From Deltaproteobacteria bacterium (GTDB lineage Bacteria; SZUA-79; Acidulodesulfobacterales; Acidulodesulfobacteraceae): DNA of 44,779 bases. The position numbers and the translations under genes are program-made. This document shows positions 17,959-26,598 of the stretch, in pieces (within the stretch, counting starts at the first letter, position 1; every line of letters starts with the position of its first letter). Where the stretch lies: NCBI GenBank assembly GCA_023381755.1, contig JAMCUF010000028.1, forward strand, positions 1-44,779, read 5' to 3'. The notes under the pieces were generated by a model. The model had not been told where the DNA came from and searched no databases. It saw only the letters and a list, made by a program, of their open reading frames with translations.

Positions 17959-18375
17959 TTATAAAATTTCGAATACGTTAAAAAAATAAGGAATTTCAAA
18001 TCTTGCGGATGCCAAAGAATCGGAGCCGTGCACCACATTTCTTTCGATGCTTTCGGCATACATTTTCCTGATAGTTCCTTCCTTTGCGTCTTTCGGGTTT
18101 GTCGCCCCCATTAACTCGCGGTTTTTTAGAATGGCATTTTCTGCGGATAGCACGATAAGCACAATCGGTCCTTCCGTCATAAAGGAAACTAAGCTGTCAA
18201 AAAAAGGACGTTCTTTATGGACGTAGTAAAAACCCTCAGCCTCGCTTTTCGAAAGACGAACTTTTTTTACAGCTTTTATCTCAAAACCGTTTTCCTCGAA
18301 TAATTGAATAATTTTTCCGGTTAGCCCTGTTTTTACACCGTCAGGTTTTATAATCGAAAGCGTTCGCTCGATCAT
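17959..18375 (-). CDS. ndk: Nucleoside diphosphate kinase
   Basis: A 138-residue kinase that balances NTP pools by phosphotransfer through an active-site histidine (H116 in RNVVHGSDS). [12 protein letters not shown] at the N-terminus, [23 protein letters not shown] and [15 protein letters not shown] are family signatures. The length is normal. It lies 31 bp after korC. In many genomes ndk sits near succinyl-CoA synthetase and could equilibrate GTP or ATP from that reaction, which fits this operon. Confidence 0.97.
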   Translation of the reverse strand: MIERTLSIIKPDGVKTGLTGKIIQLFEENGFEIKAVKKVRLSKSEAEGFYYVHKERPFFDSLVSFMTEGPIVLIVLSAENAILKNRELMGATNPKDAKEGTIRKMYAESIERNVVHGSDSLASARFEIPYFFNVFEIL

Positions 18376-18406
18376 TTATGTGCTCCTTTTTTACAAATCC
18401 AAAAGT

Positions 18407-18961
18407 TTATTTATTATTTTTAATTTCTTTTGCAAGCTTGAAACCGATTTCCAGGGCCTTTTTATTATAATCTTCGAAACCCTTGGGCACCCTTTTCATC
18501 AATGCCTGTTCGATGGACTCGTGGGAAACTATACCTGATATTTCAACCAATATGCCAAGAGCGATTATGTTTAACCCCAAGAGTTTTCCCAATTCTTCCC
18601 TTGCGGATTTAACCATATCAATTATATAAAGCTTACCCTTGGCATTTGAAAAATCTGTTACAAGTTCTTTGTCCGCAATTACAATGCCGTCATCTTTAAT
18701 ATCATTTATATATTTATTGAAGGCCTCCTGAGTCAAAGCAACCATATAGTCAACCTTTGTCGCCTTCGGGTATTCGATCGGGCTGTCCGATACAATAACC
18801 TCGGATTTACTTGATCCACCCCTTGCCTCGGGACCGTAAGATTGGGTTTGAACGGCATTTTTATTTTCGTAAATTGCGGCGGCATCGGCCAATATAATTC
18901 CCGCAAGTATTAAACCCTGGCCGCCCGAACCTGAAAATCTGAATTCAGTCCTATCGCTCAT
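18407..18961 (-). CDS. korC: 2-oxoglutarate:ferredoxin oxidoreductase, gamma subunit
   Basis: A 184-residue protein with the gamma-domain signatures RFSGSGGQGLILAGIILADAA and QSYGPEARGGSSKSEVIVSD, typical of the 2-oxoacid:acceptor oxidoreductase gamma fold. It is the small catalytic-complex subunit next to the TPP-binding beta subunit. Gene order korD-korA-korB-korC with 31-49 bp gaps shows one operon. The neighbouring sucCD favours 2-oxoglutarate as the substrate, though the sequence alone does not exclude another oxoacid. Confidence 0.9.
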   Translation of the reverse strand: MSDRTEFRFSGSGGQGLILAGIILADAAAIYENKNAVQTQSYGPEARGGSSKSEVIVSDSPIEYPKATKVDYMVALTQEAFNKYINDIKDDGIVIADKELVTDFSNAKGKLYIIDMVKSAREELGKLLGLNIIALGILVEISGIVSHESIEQALMKRVPKGFEDYNKKALEIGFKLAKEIKNNK

Positions 18962-18997
18962 ATTAAATTATCCCCTTTTTGTAAAATATTAAATTTA

Positions 18998-19825
18998 TTA
19001 TTTTGTTTTTGCTATTTCTAATTCCTTACGATATTCCGAACAAAATTCCGGCATATCCTTTTTTTCGAATAAAATGCCCGTTTTAAACCTGCCTGCCAAA
19101 TCTTCCGGAGACATATTTTGAGAGGACCTTGCAGGAATAGCCTTTTCCTTTTGATATTTAACCATTTCTACCGGAGACTTCATCTTATTTCTCCTTCCGT
19201 ACGAAATATGGCAGTTAGTGATAACGTCGAGAACGGAAAATCCGGTATGATTTAAAGCATCCACTATAAATTTTTCAAGTTGAACGGCATGATATGAGGT
19301 TGACCTGCCGACCCATGTTGCCCCAGCAGCCTGCGCTAAATTACATACGTCAAAGGGCGGCTCGATATTTCCGAAAGGCGTTGTAGTGGAATAGCTGCCC
19401 CGAGGCTGAGTAGGAGAATACTGTCCGCCCGTCATTCCGTACGTGTAATTATTAAAAACAATTAAAGTGATGTCGATATTTCTTCTTGCGGCGTGTATAA
19501 AGTGATTTCCGCCTATAGCCAAGGCATCGCCGTCCCCCGATACCGTAATCACCTTAAGTCTCGGCTTAAACATCTTTATCCCGATTGCAAATGTTAGCGC
19601 TCTTCCGTGGGTTGTGTGTATCGTGTTAAAATCGACATAACCGGGAAGCCTGGAAGCACATCCTATGCCAGAAGTAATGACAATTTCATCTTTAGAATAA
19701 CCGCATTTATCTATGGCTCTTAAAAGTGATTTTAAAATAATTCCGTCTCCGCAGCCGGGGCACCATATATGGGGCAATGTGTTTTTTCGCAAATATTTGT
19801 CATAGTTGAACTTTGTTTTTATCAT
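18998..19825 (-). CDS. korB: 2-oxoglutarate:ferredoxin oxidoreductase, beta (TPP-binding) subunit
   Basis: A 275-residue TPP-binding subunit. HIWCPGCGDGIILKSLLRA is the N-terminal signature. SGDGDALAIGGNHFIHAARRN is the TPP/Mg motif, and NNYTYGMTGGQYSPT completes the site. With KorA it binds 2-oxoglutarate and CoA, giving succinyl-CoA, CO2 and reduced ferredoxin, or the reverse in CO2 fixation. The length is typical of KorB. Confidence 0.94.
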   Translation of the reverse strand: MIKTKFNYDKYLRKNTLPHIWCPGCGDGIILKSLLRAIDKCGYSKDEIVITSGIGCASRLPGYVDFNTIHTTHGRALTFAIGIKMFKPRLKVITVSGDGDALAIGGNHFIHAARRNIDITLIVFNNYTYGMTGGQYSPTQPRGSYSTTTPFGNIEPPFDVCNLAQAAGATWVGRSTSYHAVQLEKFIVDALNHTGFSVLDVITNCHISYGRRNKMKSPVEMVKYQKEKAIPARSSQNMSPEDLAGRFKTGILFEKKDMPEFCSEYRKELEIAKTK

Positions 19826-19858
19826 TTTTATATCTCCTCTAAAATAAAATCAGGTTAA

Positions 19859-20995
19859 TTAAAGACCGGCAATTTCTTTTATTTTGGTATAAATTTGATC
19901 GGGCGCAATGGGTTCGCCGTTTACAATATTAAGCCCATACACCTGGCTTCCGCAAGCGTTTCTTTGAACTTCAAAAATTATTTGCCCCATATTCATTTCC
20001 GGAACCAAGATTTTTCTAATTCTTTTTGAAAGATTGGAAATCTGTTCCTCAGGAAAAGGCCAAATAGTAATAGGCCTGAACATGCCTGCCTTTATACCGG
20101 CGCTTCTTGCCATCATAATAGCCTGACGCGTGGAGCGGGACGTTGAACCGTAAGCTACTATAAGAATTTCCGCATCCTCTGTTTGAAATTCTTCAAACTT
20201 TTCAATATCTTTAATATTTTTATATATCTTATCCATAAGCCAGTTTTGAGCATTTTGGATGACATCGGTTCTTTGGGACGGGAAGCCCGTTTCTCCGTGA
20301 ATAAGCCCCGTAACATGATAACGGTATCCCTCCCCCATTGGCGCCAAGGGGGTTACCTTTCCGCTTGTATAGTTATACGGATTATACTTTTCTGGCGGAA
20401 CATCCGGCAATTTGACATCTATGATGTCAACATCGTTTTTATCGGGAACGACAACCCTTTCCCTCATATGACCGATTATTTCATCCGTTAAAATAAGAAC
20501 GGGCGTCCTATATTTTATGGCAAGATTAAAAGCCCGGATAGTTTCATAAAGAGACTCGTTTACGCTTGAAGGAGTGATGGCAATAATGGCATGATCTCCA
20601 TGCGTCCCCCATTTTGCCTGCATAACATCGCCTTGAGCAGGAAGGGTTGGTAAGCCCGTGGACGGACCGCCCCTCATAACGTTGACAATGACGCAAGGAA
20701 TCTCGCACATTGAGGCATATCCGATATGCTCCTGCTTCAAGGACATCCCCGGACCTGACGAAGCGGTAATAGCCTTTGCGCCGCCAAGCGCGGCGCCTAA
20801 AACAGCGCCAAGCGCGGCAATCTCATCCTCCATTTGAATAAATGCCTTACCGATTTTTGGAAGTTTATTAGACAAAACTTCCATAACTTCCGAAGACGGG
20901 GTTATCGGATAACCGGCAAAAAAATCACATCCTGCTATAACAGCGCCTTCGGCAATTGCTTCATTCCCTTGCATAAGTTTTATATTTTTGGTCAT
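19859..20995 (-). CDS. korA: 2-oxoglutarate:ferredoxin oxidoreductase, alpha subunit
   Basis: A 378-residue alpha subunit with MQGNEAIAEGAVIAGCDFFAGYPITPSSEV, the MEDEIAALGAVLGAALGGAKAITASSGPGMSLK segment and RGGPSTGLPT, all characteristic of the KorA/PorA pyrimidine-binding domain. A transketolase-like C-terminal domain follows (ILIVAYGSTSRSTRQA). It lies between korD and korB in one operon. The length is usual for a KorA without a fused gamma domain. Confidence 0.94.
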   Translation of the reverse strand: MTKNIKLMQGNEAIAEGAVIAGCDFFAGYPITPSSEVMEVLSNKLPKIGKAFIQMEDEIAALGAVLGAALGGAKAITASSGPGMSLKQEHIGYASMCEIPCVIVNVMRGGPSTGLPTLPAQGDVMQAKWGTHGDHAIIAITPSSVNESLYETIRAFNLAIKYRTPVLILTDEIIGHMRERVVVPDKNDVDIIDVKLPDVPPEKYNPYNYTSGKVTPLAPMGEGYRYHVTGLIHGETGFPSQRTDVIQNAQNWLMDKIYKNIKDIEKFEEFQTEDAEILIVAYGSTSRSTRQAIMMARSAGIKAGMFRPITIWPFPEEQISNLSKRIRKILVPEMNMGQIIFEVQRNACGSQVYGLNIVNGEPIAPDQIYTKIKEIAGL

Positions 20996-21044
20996 TTTTA
21001 TCTTATTCCTCCGTTATTAGCTATTTATTTATTATTTATTTGTC

Positions 21045-21365
21045 TTATTCTACGATAATTGAAAAATCCGGGCAGAGATATTCGCAGATATTGCATTTAG
21101 TGCATTTTGAAATGTCAACAACCTCTGCCACCTCTTTATTCATAATAAGAACATCTTCGGGGCAGAAAGCGACGCAAAGCTCACACCCTTTGCAGTAATT
21201 GACTATGATATCGATTTTAACCTCGCCCTTTTTACCTATTCCGGAGACTTCTTTAATGGTAAGGTTATTTATTGTTTTGATTTCCGTTTCAATGCCTTCG
21301 CAGACATTATAGTTCGAGAGAGTAACCGTTGTGTTATTTGAATTTTTGTTATCTTTTTCAAGCAC
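21045..21365 (-). CDS. korD: 2-oxoglutarate:ferredoxin oxidoreductase, delta subunit (2x[4Fe-4S] ferredoxin)
   Basis: A 106-residue protein with two ferredoxin-type cluster motifs near the C-terminus: CKGCELCVAFCP and CTKCNICEYLCP, each CX2CX2CX3CP. It would carry electrons between the KorAB site and ferredoxin. The start is GTG with AGGAGG 5 bp upstream. The first 55 residues form a polar extension without a recognisable motif, longer than in most KorD proteins, possibly for docking. Confidence 0.9.
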   Translation of the reverse strand: MLEKDNKNSNNTTVTLSNYNVCEGIETEIKTINNLTIKEVSGIGKKGEVKIDIIVNYCKGCELCVAFCPEDVLIMNKEVAEVVDISKCTKCNICEYLCPDFSIIVE

Positions 21366-21412
21366 ATTAGCCTCCTGCTAAAATATTAATTAATTTAGAA
21401 ATAACATTAACC

Positions 21413-22288
21413 TTATAAATTTGAAGCTTTTTTTACGGTTTCGGCAATAACGGACGGATTATCGGCGATAAAAACCCCGTTTTTTTCCATTGCCTTAAGT
21501 TTTTCGGATGCCGTACCGACGCCGCCGGAAATTATTGCGCCCGCATGCCCCATTCTTTTACCGGCGGGAGCAGTTTTCCCCGCAATAAAACCTATTACCG
21601 GCTTTTTCATGTTTTTTTTGATAAACTCGGAAGCCTCTTCCTCCGCCGTTCCGCCAATCTCCCCTATCATAACGATGGCCTTTGTTTCAGGGTCATCCTC
21701 AAACATTTTTAAAAATGTAATAAAATGGGAGCCTATTATGGGGTCGCCGCCGATACCAATGCAGGTGGTTTCACCGAGCCCTGCCTTTGTAAGCTGATTT
21801 ACCGCTTCATAAGTTAATGTTCCGCTTCTCGATAAAACCCCGACCCGGCCTTTTTTATGGATAAAGCCCGGCATAATGCCGATTTTACACTCATCCGCCG
21901 TAATAATTCCAGGGCAGTTGGGGCCAATCATTGTAGATTTCGAACAGTTTAACGCAGCCTTGACATTTAACATATCTATTACAGGTATGCCTTCGGTTAT
22001 GCAAACTATGAGCGGAATTTCAGCCTCGATTGCCTCGATTATGCTTGATGCGGCAAAACCTGCAGGGACAAAAATCATCGTAGCGTCTATTCTGTGCTCT
22101 TTTTTGGCTTCCGCTATTGTATTGTAAACGGGAACGGAGTTATTAAAAAGCGTTTTACCTTTAAAGGGGGTAACGCCTGCTATGATGTTTGTGCCATACT
22201 CAATGCATTTTAAGGCATGAAACGACCCCTCCCTGCCCGTAATTCCCTGAACCAAAACATTAGTATTTTTATTTACAAGAATGCCCAT
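21413..22288 (-). CDS. sucD: Succinate--CoA ligase, alpha subunit
   Basis: A 291-residue alpha subunit with [35 protein letters not shown] for CoA binding, GPNCPGII, and [16 protein letters not shown] with the phosphohistidine. It interconverts succinyl-CoA and succinate with ATP or GTP. It lies 53 bp after sucC and 47 bp before korD, linking substrate-level phosphorylation directly to the oxidoreductase. Confidence 0.97.
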   Translation of the reverse strand: MGILVNKNTNVLVQGITGREGSFHALKCIEYGTNIIAGVTPFKGKTLFNNSVPVYNTIAEAKKEHRIDATMIFVPAGFAASSIIEAIEAEIPLIVCITEGIPVIDMLNVKAALNCSKSTMIGPNCPGIITADECKIGIMPGFIHKKGRVGVLSRSGTLTYEAVNQLTKAGLGETTCIGIGGDPIIGSHFITFLKMFEDDPETKAIVMIGEIGGTAEEEASEFIKKNMKKPVIGFIAGKTAPAGKRMGHAGAIISGGVGTASEKLKAMEKNGVFIADNPSVIAETVKKASNL

Positions 22289-22341
22289 ATTTTATACCCT
22301 TAACATTGTACCGCATTATGCCGCATTTTTATAATTTCAAA

Positions 22342-23505
22342 TTATCCGTTTACGATATCGGAAATCTTTTTTGCACCGTCCGCTAAACTTTTTCCTACTA
22401 TAAAATTCATTTCCGAACCTTCGATTAATTTTGCCGCAGTACCGGCATTTGTGCCCTCAAGCCTGACGACGACAGGCAGTTTTAACCCTATATTTTTAGC
22501 TGCGGCAATAACCCCTTCCGCAACCATATCGCACTTGACGATTCCGCCGAATATATTTATAAATATTCCCTTAACATTTTTATCGGCCAAAAGAATATTA
22601 AATGCCGTTTCAACCCTTTTGCTATCCGCAGTTCCGCCAACATCGAGAAAGTTGGCAGGCGTTGCGCCAAACTCCTTAATCGTATCCATCGTAGCCATGG
22701 CAAGCCCTGCTCCGTTTACCATACATCCGACGTTTCCGTCTAATTTAATATAGTTAAGCCCGACGCTTTTCGCCTTCACTTCCAGCGGCTCTTCTTCATC
22801 CTCATCGATAAAATCGTTAAAATAAGGATGCCTCATAGATGCGTTATCGTCTAATATAATCTTTGCATCCAAAGGAATAAAGGTATTTGTACTGGTTAAT
22901 ATTAACGGATTAATTTCAAGCATGGACATATCTTCTTTGATAAATGAATCGTATAAGAGGCTTATAAGGTCAGAAAAGTCGCCATAAAGGGTTTTTTCAA
23001 TGCCGAAAAATAAAAACATTTTAAGTGCGTGAAAAGATTTCAAACCGTGCGATGGATTTATTAATACGGTTAAAATCTTTTCAGGGGTACGCTTAGACAC
23101 CTCTTCAATTTCCATGCCGCCTTCGGCGCTAAGGACAAAAGCAATAGACGAGGTTTTTCTATCTATCGTAAGAGACAAATAGTACTCTTTAATTATTTGG
23201 GCACCCTCTTCGATAAGGACCTTCCGGACTATTTTACCTTCTTTCCCCGTTTGAGCGGTAACCAAAGTCATGCCGATCATTTTTCCGGCAATAGATTTGG
23301 TTTCGTCGGCAGATTTTGCAATCTTAACGCCGCCCGCCTTACCCCTGCCTCCCGCATGAACCTGCGCTTTTACGGCAACGACCGGAGACGATAATGTTTG
23401 ATAGGCTTTATATGCATCTTCGGGGTTGCGGCATAAGATTGACCTGAGAGTCTTAATATTGTGATTATTTAAAATCTCCTTTGCCTGATATTCATGAATA
23501 TCCAT
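22342..23505 (-). CDS. sucC: Succinate--CoA ligase, beta subunit
   Basis: The ATP-grasp beta subunit (387 residues from the chosen start), beginning MDIHEYQAKEILNNHNI, with VKAQVHAGGRGKAGGVK, SMLEINPL and the C-terminal NIFGGIVKCD and RLEGTNA motifs. It forms the heterodimer with SucD. The frame extends two codons further upstream to a TTG, but the ATG at 23503-23505 gives the canonical N-terminus. The usual GGGA stretch reads GGTADSKRVETAF, a mild deviation. An acidic insert (DEDEEEP) sits after the metal-binding region. Confidence 0.96.
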   Translation of the reverse strand: MDIHEYQAKEILNNHNIKTLRSILCRNPEDAYKAYQTLSSPVVAVKAQVHAGGRGKAGGVKIAKSADETKSIAGKMIGMTLVTAQTGKEGKIVRKVLIEEGAQIIKEYYLSLTIDRKTSSIAFVLSAEGGMEIEEVSKRTPEKILTVLINPSHGLKSFHALKMFLFFGIEKTLYGDFSDLISLLYDSFIKEDMSMLEINPLILTSTNTFIPLDAKIILDDNASMRHPYFNDFIDEDEEEPLEVKAKSVGLNYIKLDGNVGCMVNGAGLAMATMDTIKEFGATPANFLDVGGTADSKRVETAFNILLADKNVKGIFINIFGGIVKCDMVAEGVIAAAKNIGLKLPVVVRLEGTNAGTAAKLIEGSEMNFIVGKSLADGAKKISDIVNG

Positions 23506-23605
23506 AAACAATAATCCGTTTATAAGTTAATGTTTAATATATTCCAGAAATAAAACCGGTTGTCATTCCAAGGCATGTGCTTCAGTCCGGCGCTTAATGA
23601 ATATT

Positions 23606-24175
23606 TTATACCGCAATAGCGTATTTATTTTCGTACTTTCGCCTGCCCTCTTCGTAAAGGTCTCCACCATATACATCGTTTACGACGATAGCGGGAAAAT
23701 CTTCGACTATAAGCTCGCGGACGGCTTCGGATAAAAGGTCTTCATATGCGATAATCCTGCTGGACTTAATGGTTTTGGAAATTAAAGCCCCTGCCCCGCC
23801 GATGGCGCCGAAATATACAGCCTTATATTTTTTAATAGCGTCTTTTACCTCACCGGATCTTTTGCCCTTGCCTATCATACCCTTTAAGCCGAGCTTAATT
23901 AAGGCGGGGGCATATTTATCCATTCTGTAGCTTGTCGTGGGACCTGCCGAACCGATTACATCGCCGGGTTTTTCAGGGGTAGGCCCGACATAGTAAATAA
24001 CCTGCCCCTGAATATCGAACGGCAATGGATTGTTTTTCTCTATTAGGTTGACTAACCTGAAATGAGCCTGATCCCTTGCGGCATAAATCAACCCGCTGAT
24101 TAAAACCTCGTCGCCCGTTTTTAAACCCAATATTGCATTGTCCGTAAGGGGTGTGGTTATTTTTTTAATGCCCAT
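23606..24175 (-). CDS. fumB: Fumarate hydratase class I, beta subunit
   Basis: A 189-residue C-terminal-type subunit of iron-sulfur hydro-lyases. ITTPLTDNAILGLKTGDEVLISGLIYAARDQAHFRL, YVGPTPEKPGDVIGSAGPTTSYRMDKYAP and GKGKRS are family signatures. With the alpha subunit at 24304-25143 it hydrates fumarate to malate. L(+)-tartrate dehydratase is a related alternative, but the sucCD/kor context favours fumarase. Confidence 0.92.
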   Translation of the reverse strand: MGIKKITTPLTDNAILGLKTGDEVLISGLIYAARDQAHFRLVNLIEKNNPLPFDIQGQVIYYVGPTPEKPGDVIGSAGPTTSYRMDKYAPALIKLGLKGMIGKGKRSGEVKDAIKKYKAVYFGAIGGAGALISKTIKSSRIIAYEDLLSEAVRELIVEDFPAIVVNDVYGGDLYEEGRRKYENKYAIAV

Positions 24176-24303
24176 TTGCCTGATATGAAATGATATTATA
24201 ATTAATAATTAATTAATATAAATAAATTAATGCTTAAAATTAATACAAAATTAATACTTAATAATGTGAAAATGCAAGCGATACAAAAATATAGCAGTTT
24301 ATC

Positions 24304-25143
24304 TTATATCGTTATTTCGGCATGCCTGTGCGAATGGCATTCGATGTTAACGGCAACGGGAAGACTTGCGATATGGCAGGGTTCTTTAATGATATGAACC
24401 CCAAGCGCCGTGCAAATCCCCCCAAAACCCATAGGTCCGGTTCCGATGTTATTTATTCTATCCAATATGACTTTTTCCATTTCACCTAATTCAGGGTCGC
24501 TATTTCTCTCTCCCAATTTTCTAAAAAGGGATTTTTTTGCAAGAACGGCAGACCTTTCAAAATTTCCGCCTATGCCGACCCCTATAATATTGGGAGGACA
24601 AGGGTTTGGTCCCGCCGCCTGCATTATTTGAACGACAAAATCCATAATACCGTCTTTTCCGTCCGAAGGACGCATCATCTTAATTCCACTCATATTTTCG
24701 CTTCCCCCGCCTTTGGCGGCGTACATTATCCTGAGTTTATCGCCACCTGCAAATTCATAATGTATTATTGCCGGCGTATTGTCTCCGATATTTTTTCTTG
24801 TCAGAGGGTCGCAAGTAGACTTTCTTAAGAACCCCTCTGCATAACCCAATCTTGTGCCCTCGTTTATAGCATCCGTTAAATTTTTATCTTTAAAGGCGAC
24901 ATCCATCCCGATTTCCACAAAGAATACGGCAAGCCCAGTATCTTGACATAGCGGTTTTTTTTCTAATCTTGCAACCTCTGCGTTCAGCAGTATCTGACCT
25001 AATACGGTTTTTCCGGATTCGGAAATTTCTTTTTCAAAAGCCCATTTTAGGCTTTTATAGGTATCTTCGGGCAAGCTAATGCTTGAATTAATAATTAAAT
25101 TTTTAACGGCGTTTGATATTTCGTCGGATGTTATAAACCTCAT
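24304..25143 (-). CDS. fumA: Fumarate hydratase class I, alpha subunit ([4Fe-4S])
   Basis: This 279-residue alpha subunit carries the cluster cysteines expected in the family: one in KPLCQDTGLAVFF, one in PNPCPPNIIGVGIGG and one in GFGGICTALGVHI. SGKTVLGQILLNAEVARLEKKP is also conserved. The frame extends to an ATG at 25188, but a good promoter (-35 at 25202-25207, -10 at 25180-25185) overlaps that codon, so the ATG at 25143, preceded by a GAGAA site, is preferred. It is the first gene of the TCA block, and a 128-bp gap separates it from the beta subunit. Confidence 0.93.
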   Translation of the reverse strand: MRFITSDEISNAVKNLIINSSISLPEDTYKSLKWAFEKEISESGKTVLGQILLNAEVARLEKKPLCQDTGLAVFFVEIGMDVAFKDKNLTDAINEGTRLGYAEGFLRKSTCDPLTRKNIGDNTPAIIHYEFAGGDKLRIMYAAKGGGSENMSGIKMMRPSDGKDGIMDFVVQIMQAAGPNPCPPNIIGVGIGGNFERSAVLAKKSLFRKLGERNSDPELGEMEKVILDRINNIGTGPMGFGGICTALGVHIIKEPCHIASLPVAVNIECHSHRHAEITI

Positions 25144-25179
25144 CAATAAAATATTCTCTTTAGGTTTAGCATTATAAAC

Positions 25180-25207
25180 ATTATACACATTTAAAAAATT
25201 ATTTCAA
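25180..25207 (-). promoter_or_regulatory. Candidate promoter of the fumarase/sucCD/kor block
   Basis: On the minus strand TTGAAA (25202-25207) is followed after 16 bp by TATAAT (25180-25185). Transcription would begin about 25173, some 30 bp before the preferred fumA ATG. A second TATAAT lies at 25171-25176. Confidence 0.5.
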
Positions 25208-25234
25208 GTAAAAAGTAAACCGGGATTATAAACA

Positions 25235-26248
25235 TTATGGATTTTGATGGACGCAAAAACTGTTTGTCATATCGCAAGCATCAAATTCGGGCTGAATAAC
25301 GACATGATTTATGTTGAATTTTTTTTCTAGCGTACCTTGGATGTTATTGATAATACAGCATATATCGGATGATTTGACGACGCTTTTCTCCACGAGAATA
25401 TGCGCGCTCAACAGTCTAAAAGATTTTGACATGCTCCATATATGGAGGTCGTGGACGTTTTTTACGCCCCGGGTTTTAAGTATCTCATCTTTAACCATTG
25501 CAAAGTCAATCTCTTTTGGAACGCCTTCCAGTAATATATTTATGGTTTCATTTATGACGGAGAACGCGCCTATTGCAATAATCGGCGAGACTATTAAACT
25601 TATTATCGGGTCTATGTAATAAAATTTTGTAAAATAAATAATTATTCCGGCGGCTATAATCGAAATTGAAATCAAGGAATCTCCCAGTATGTGGAAAAAG
25701 GAGCTTTTAAGATTTAAGTTGCTATGAATATCTTTATGAATTCTCATACCTATTATAATGTTTACAACAAGGCTTATTAAAGGGAAAATAATCATAATTT
25801 CCGAATTAATTATTTCCGGATGGACAAGCCTAAAGTAGCTTTCATAAATCAATATTAAAGATATCACTAAAAGCAAGGACGAGTTAAAAAGCGCTGCAAG
25901 TATTCCCATTCTGTGGTAGCCGTACGTATTTTTTTCGGTGGGCGTTTTTCTTACCTGCATCTGGGCAAACCATGCCAGAAGAAGAGATGACGCATCGACT
26001 AAAATATGGCCGGAATCCGAGTATAACGCCATACTTTTTGAAATAAGCGCCCCGCTGAATTCCGTAATCAGTATAAAAATAGTAAGGAAAAAGGCAATCT
26101 TTAAGTTCCTTTCGGATCTAAAAGACTCGGCGTTTAAATTTAACGAATGGGAATGGGCGTAATCTGCACTTGGGTGGTTATATCCGGCATGTTCGACGCT
26201 GGCATGCAAATTTAGTTTGCCGGGTTTTATTTTTGCAATATCTTCCAT
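25235..26248 (-). CDS. Cation diffusion facilitator family metal exporter (CzcD/ZitB-like)
   Basis: A 337-residue CDF transporter with six expected membrane helices (from about residue 48 to 230) and a C-terminal cytoplasmic ferredoxin-like domain (VKNVHDLHIWSMSKSFRLLSAHI). Metal-site residues are present: SDSGHILVD in helix 2 (HxxxD type) and HILGDSL in helix 5. The N-terminus is histidine-rich (HASVEHAGYNH, then HSHS), common in Zn, Co or Cd exporters. It uses the proton gradient to remove metal ions. The nearest Shine-Dalgarno (AGGAGGGGG) is unusually far from the ATG, about 16 bp. The metal is not certain. Confidence 0.92.
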   Translation of the reverse strand: MEDIAKIKPGKLNLHASVEHAGYNHPSADYAHSHSLNLNAESFRSERNLKIAFFLTIFILITEFSGALISKSMALYSDSGHILVDASSLLLAWFAQMQVRKTPTEKNTYGYHRMGILAALFNSSLLLVISLILIYESYFRLVHPEIINSEIMIIFPLISLVVNIIIGMRIHKDIHSNLNLKSSFFHILGDSLISISIIAAGIIIYFTKFYYIDPIISLIVSPIIAIGAFSVINETINILLEGVPKEIDFAMVKDEILKTRGVKNVHDLHIWSMSKSFRLLSAHILVEKSVVKSSDICCIINNIQGTLEKKFNINHVVIQPEFDACDMTNSFCVHQNP

Positions 26249-26598
26249 AATATAAAAAAATATCCCCCTCCTAATCCCGTAATAGATAAGATTATAGCAT
26301 ATTATATTATTATTTAAAATTACCCCGTTTACTTAATTTACTTCCCTAATCCGATAGCAGAGAATATTTAGATGTTTCTTTTATATGTAAATACTAGGAA
26401 CCGTTGCCGGGATATACCTTTTTTGTTCGGCGCAGGGTCTCTTCCAATCGGCTTTATAGCCGATAAGATTAAATTGTAAAAATCATACCTGATTTAGTGA
26501 TATAATACTTTAAAGCGGGAGATGATTTTGAAGGCGGCTTTAACTTTAAAATGTGCGGCAGGTTTATAAATAACTTCGTAAATTAGCGGGAGGGGGAA
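26249..26598. other. Divergent intergenic region (CDF exporter / proC)
   Basis: A 350-bp region. Visible elements are a 7-bp stem with 4-base loop (26447-26464), a TATAAT at 26501-26506 directed at proC, a possible 13-codon leader ORF with a GGGAG site (26528-26569, TTG start), and a minus-strand TATAAT (26291-26296) toward the exporter. I recognise no known riboswitch. The exporter leader should still be compared with the Ni/Co riboswitch model. Confidence 0.5.
26447..26464. other. Perfect 7-bp hairpin in the proC upstream region
   Basis: ATCGGCT and AGCCGAT flank the loop TTAT. No T-run follows on either strand, so it is not a standard intrinsic terminator. It could be an operator or a leader structure. 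Confidence 0.5.
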
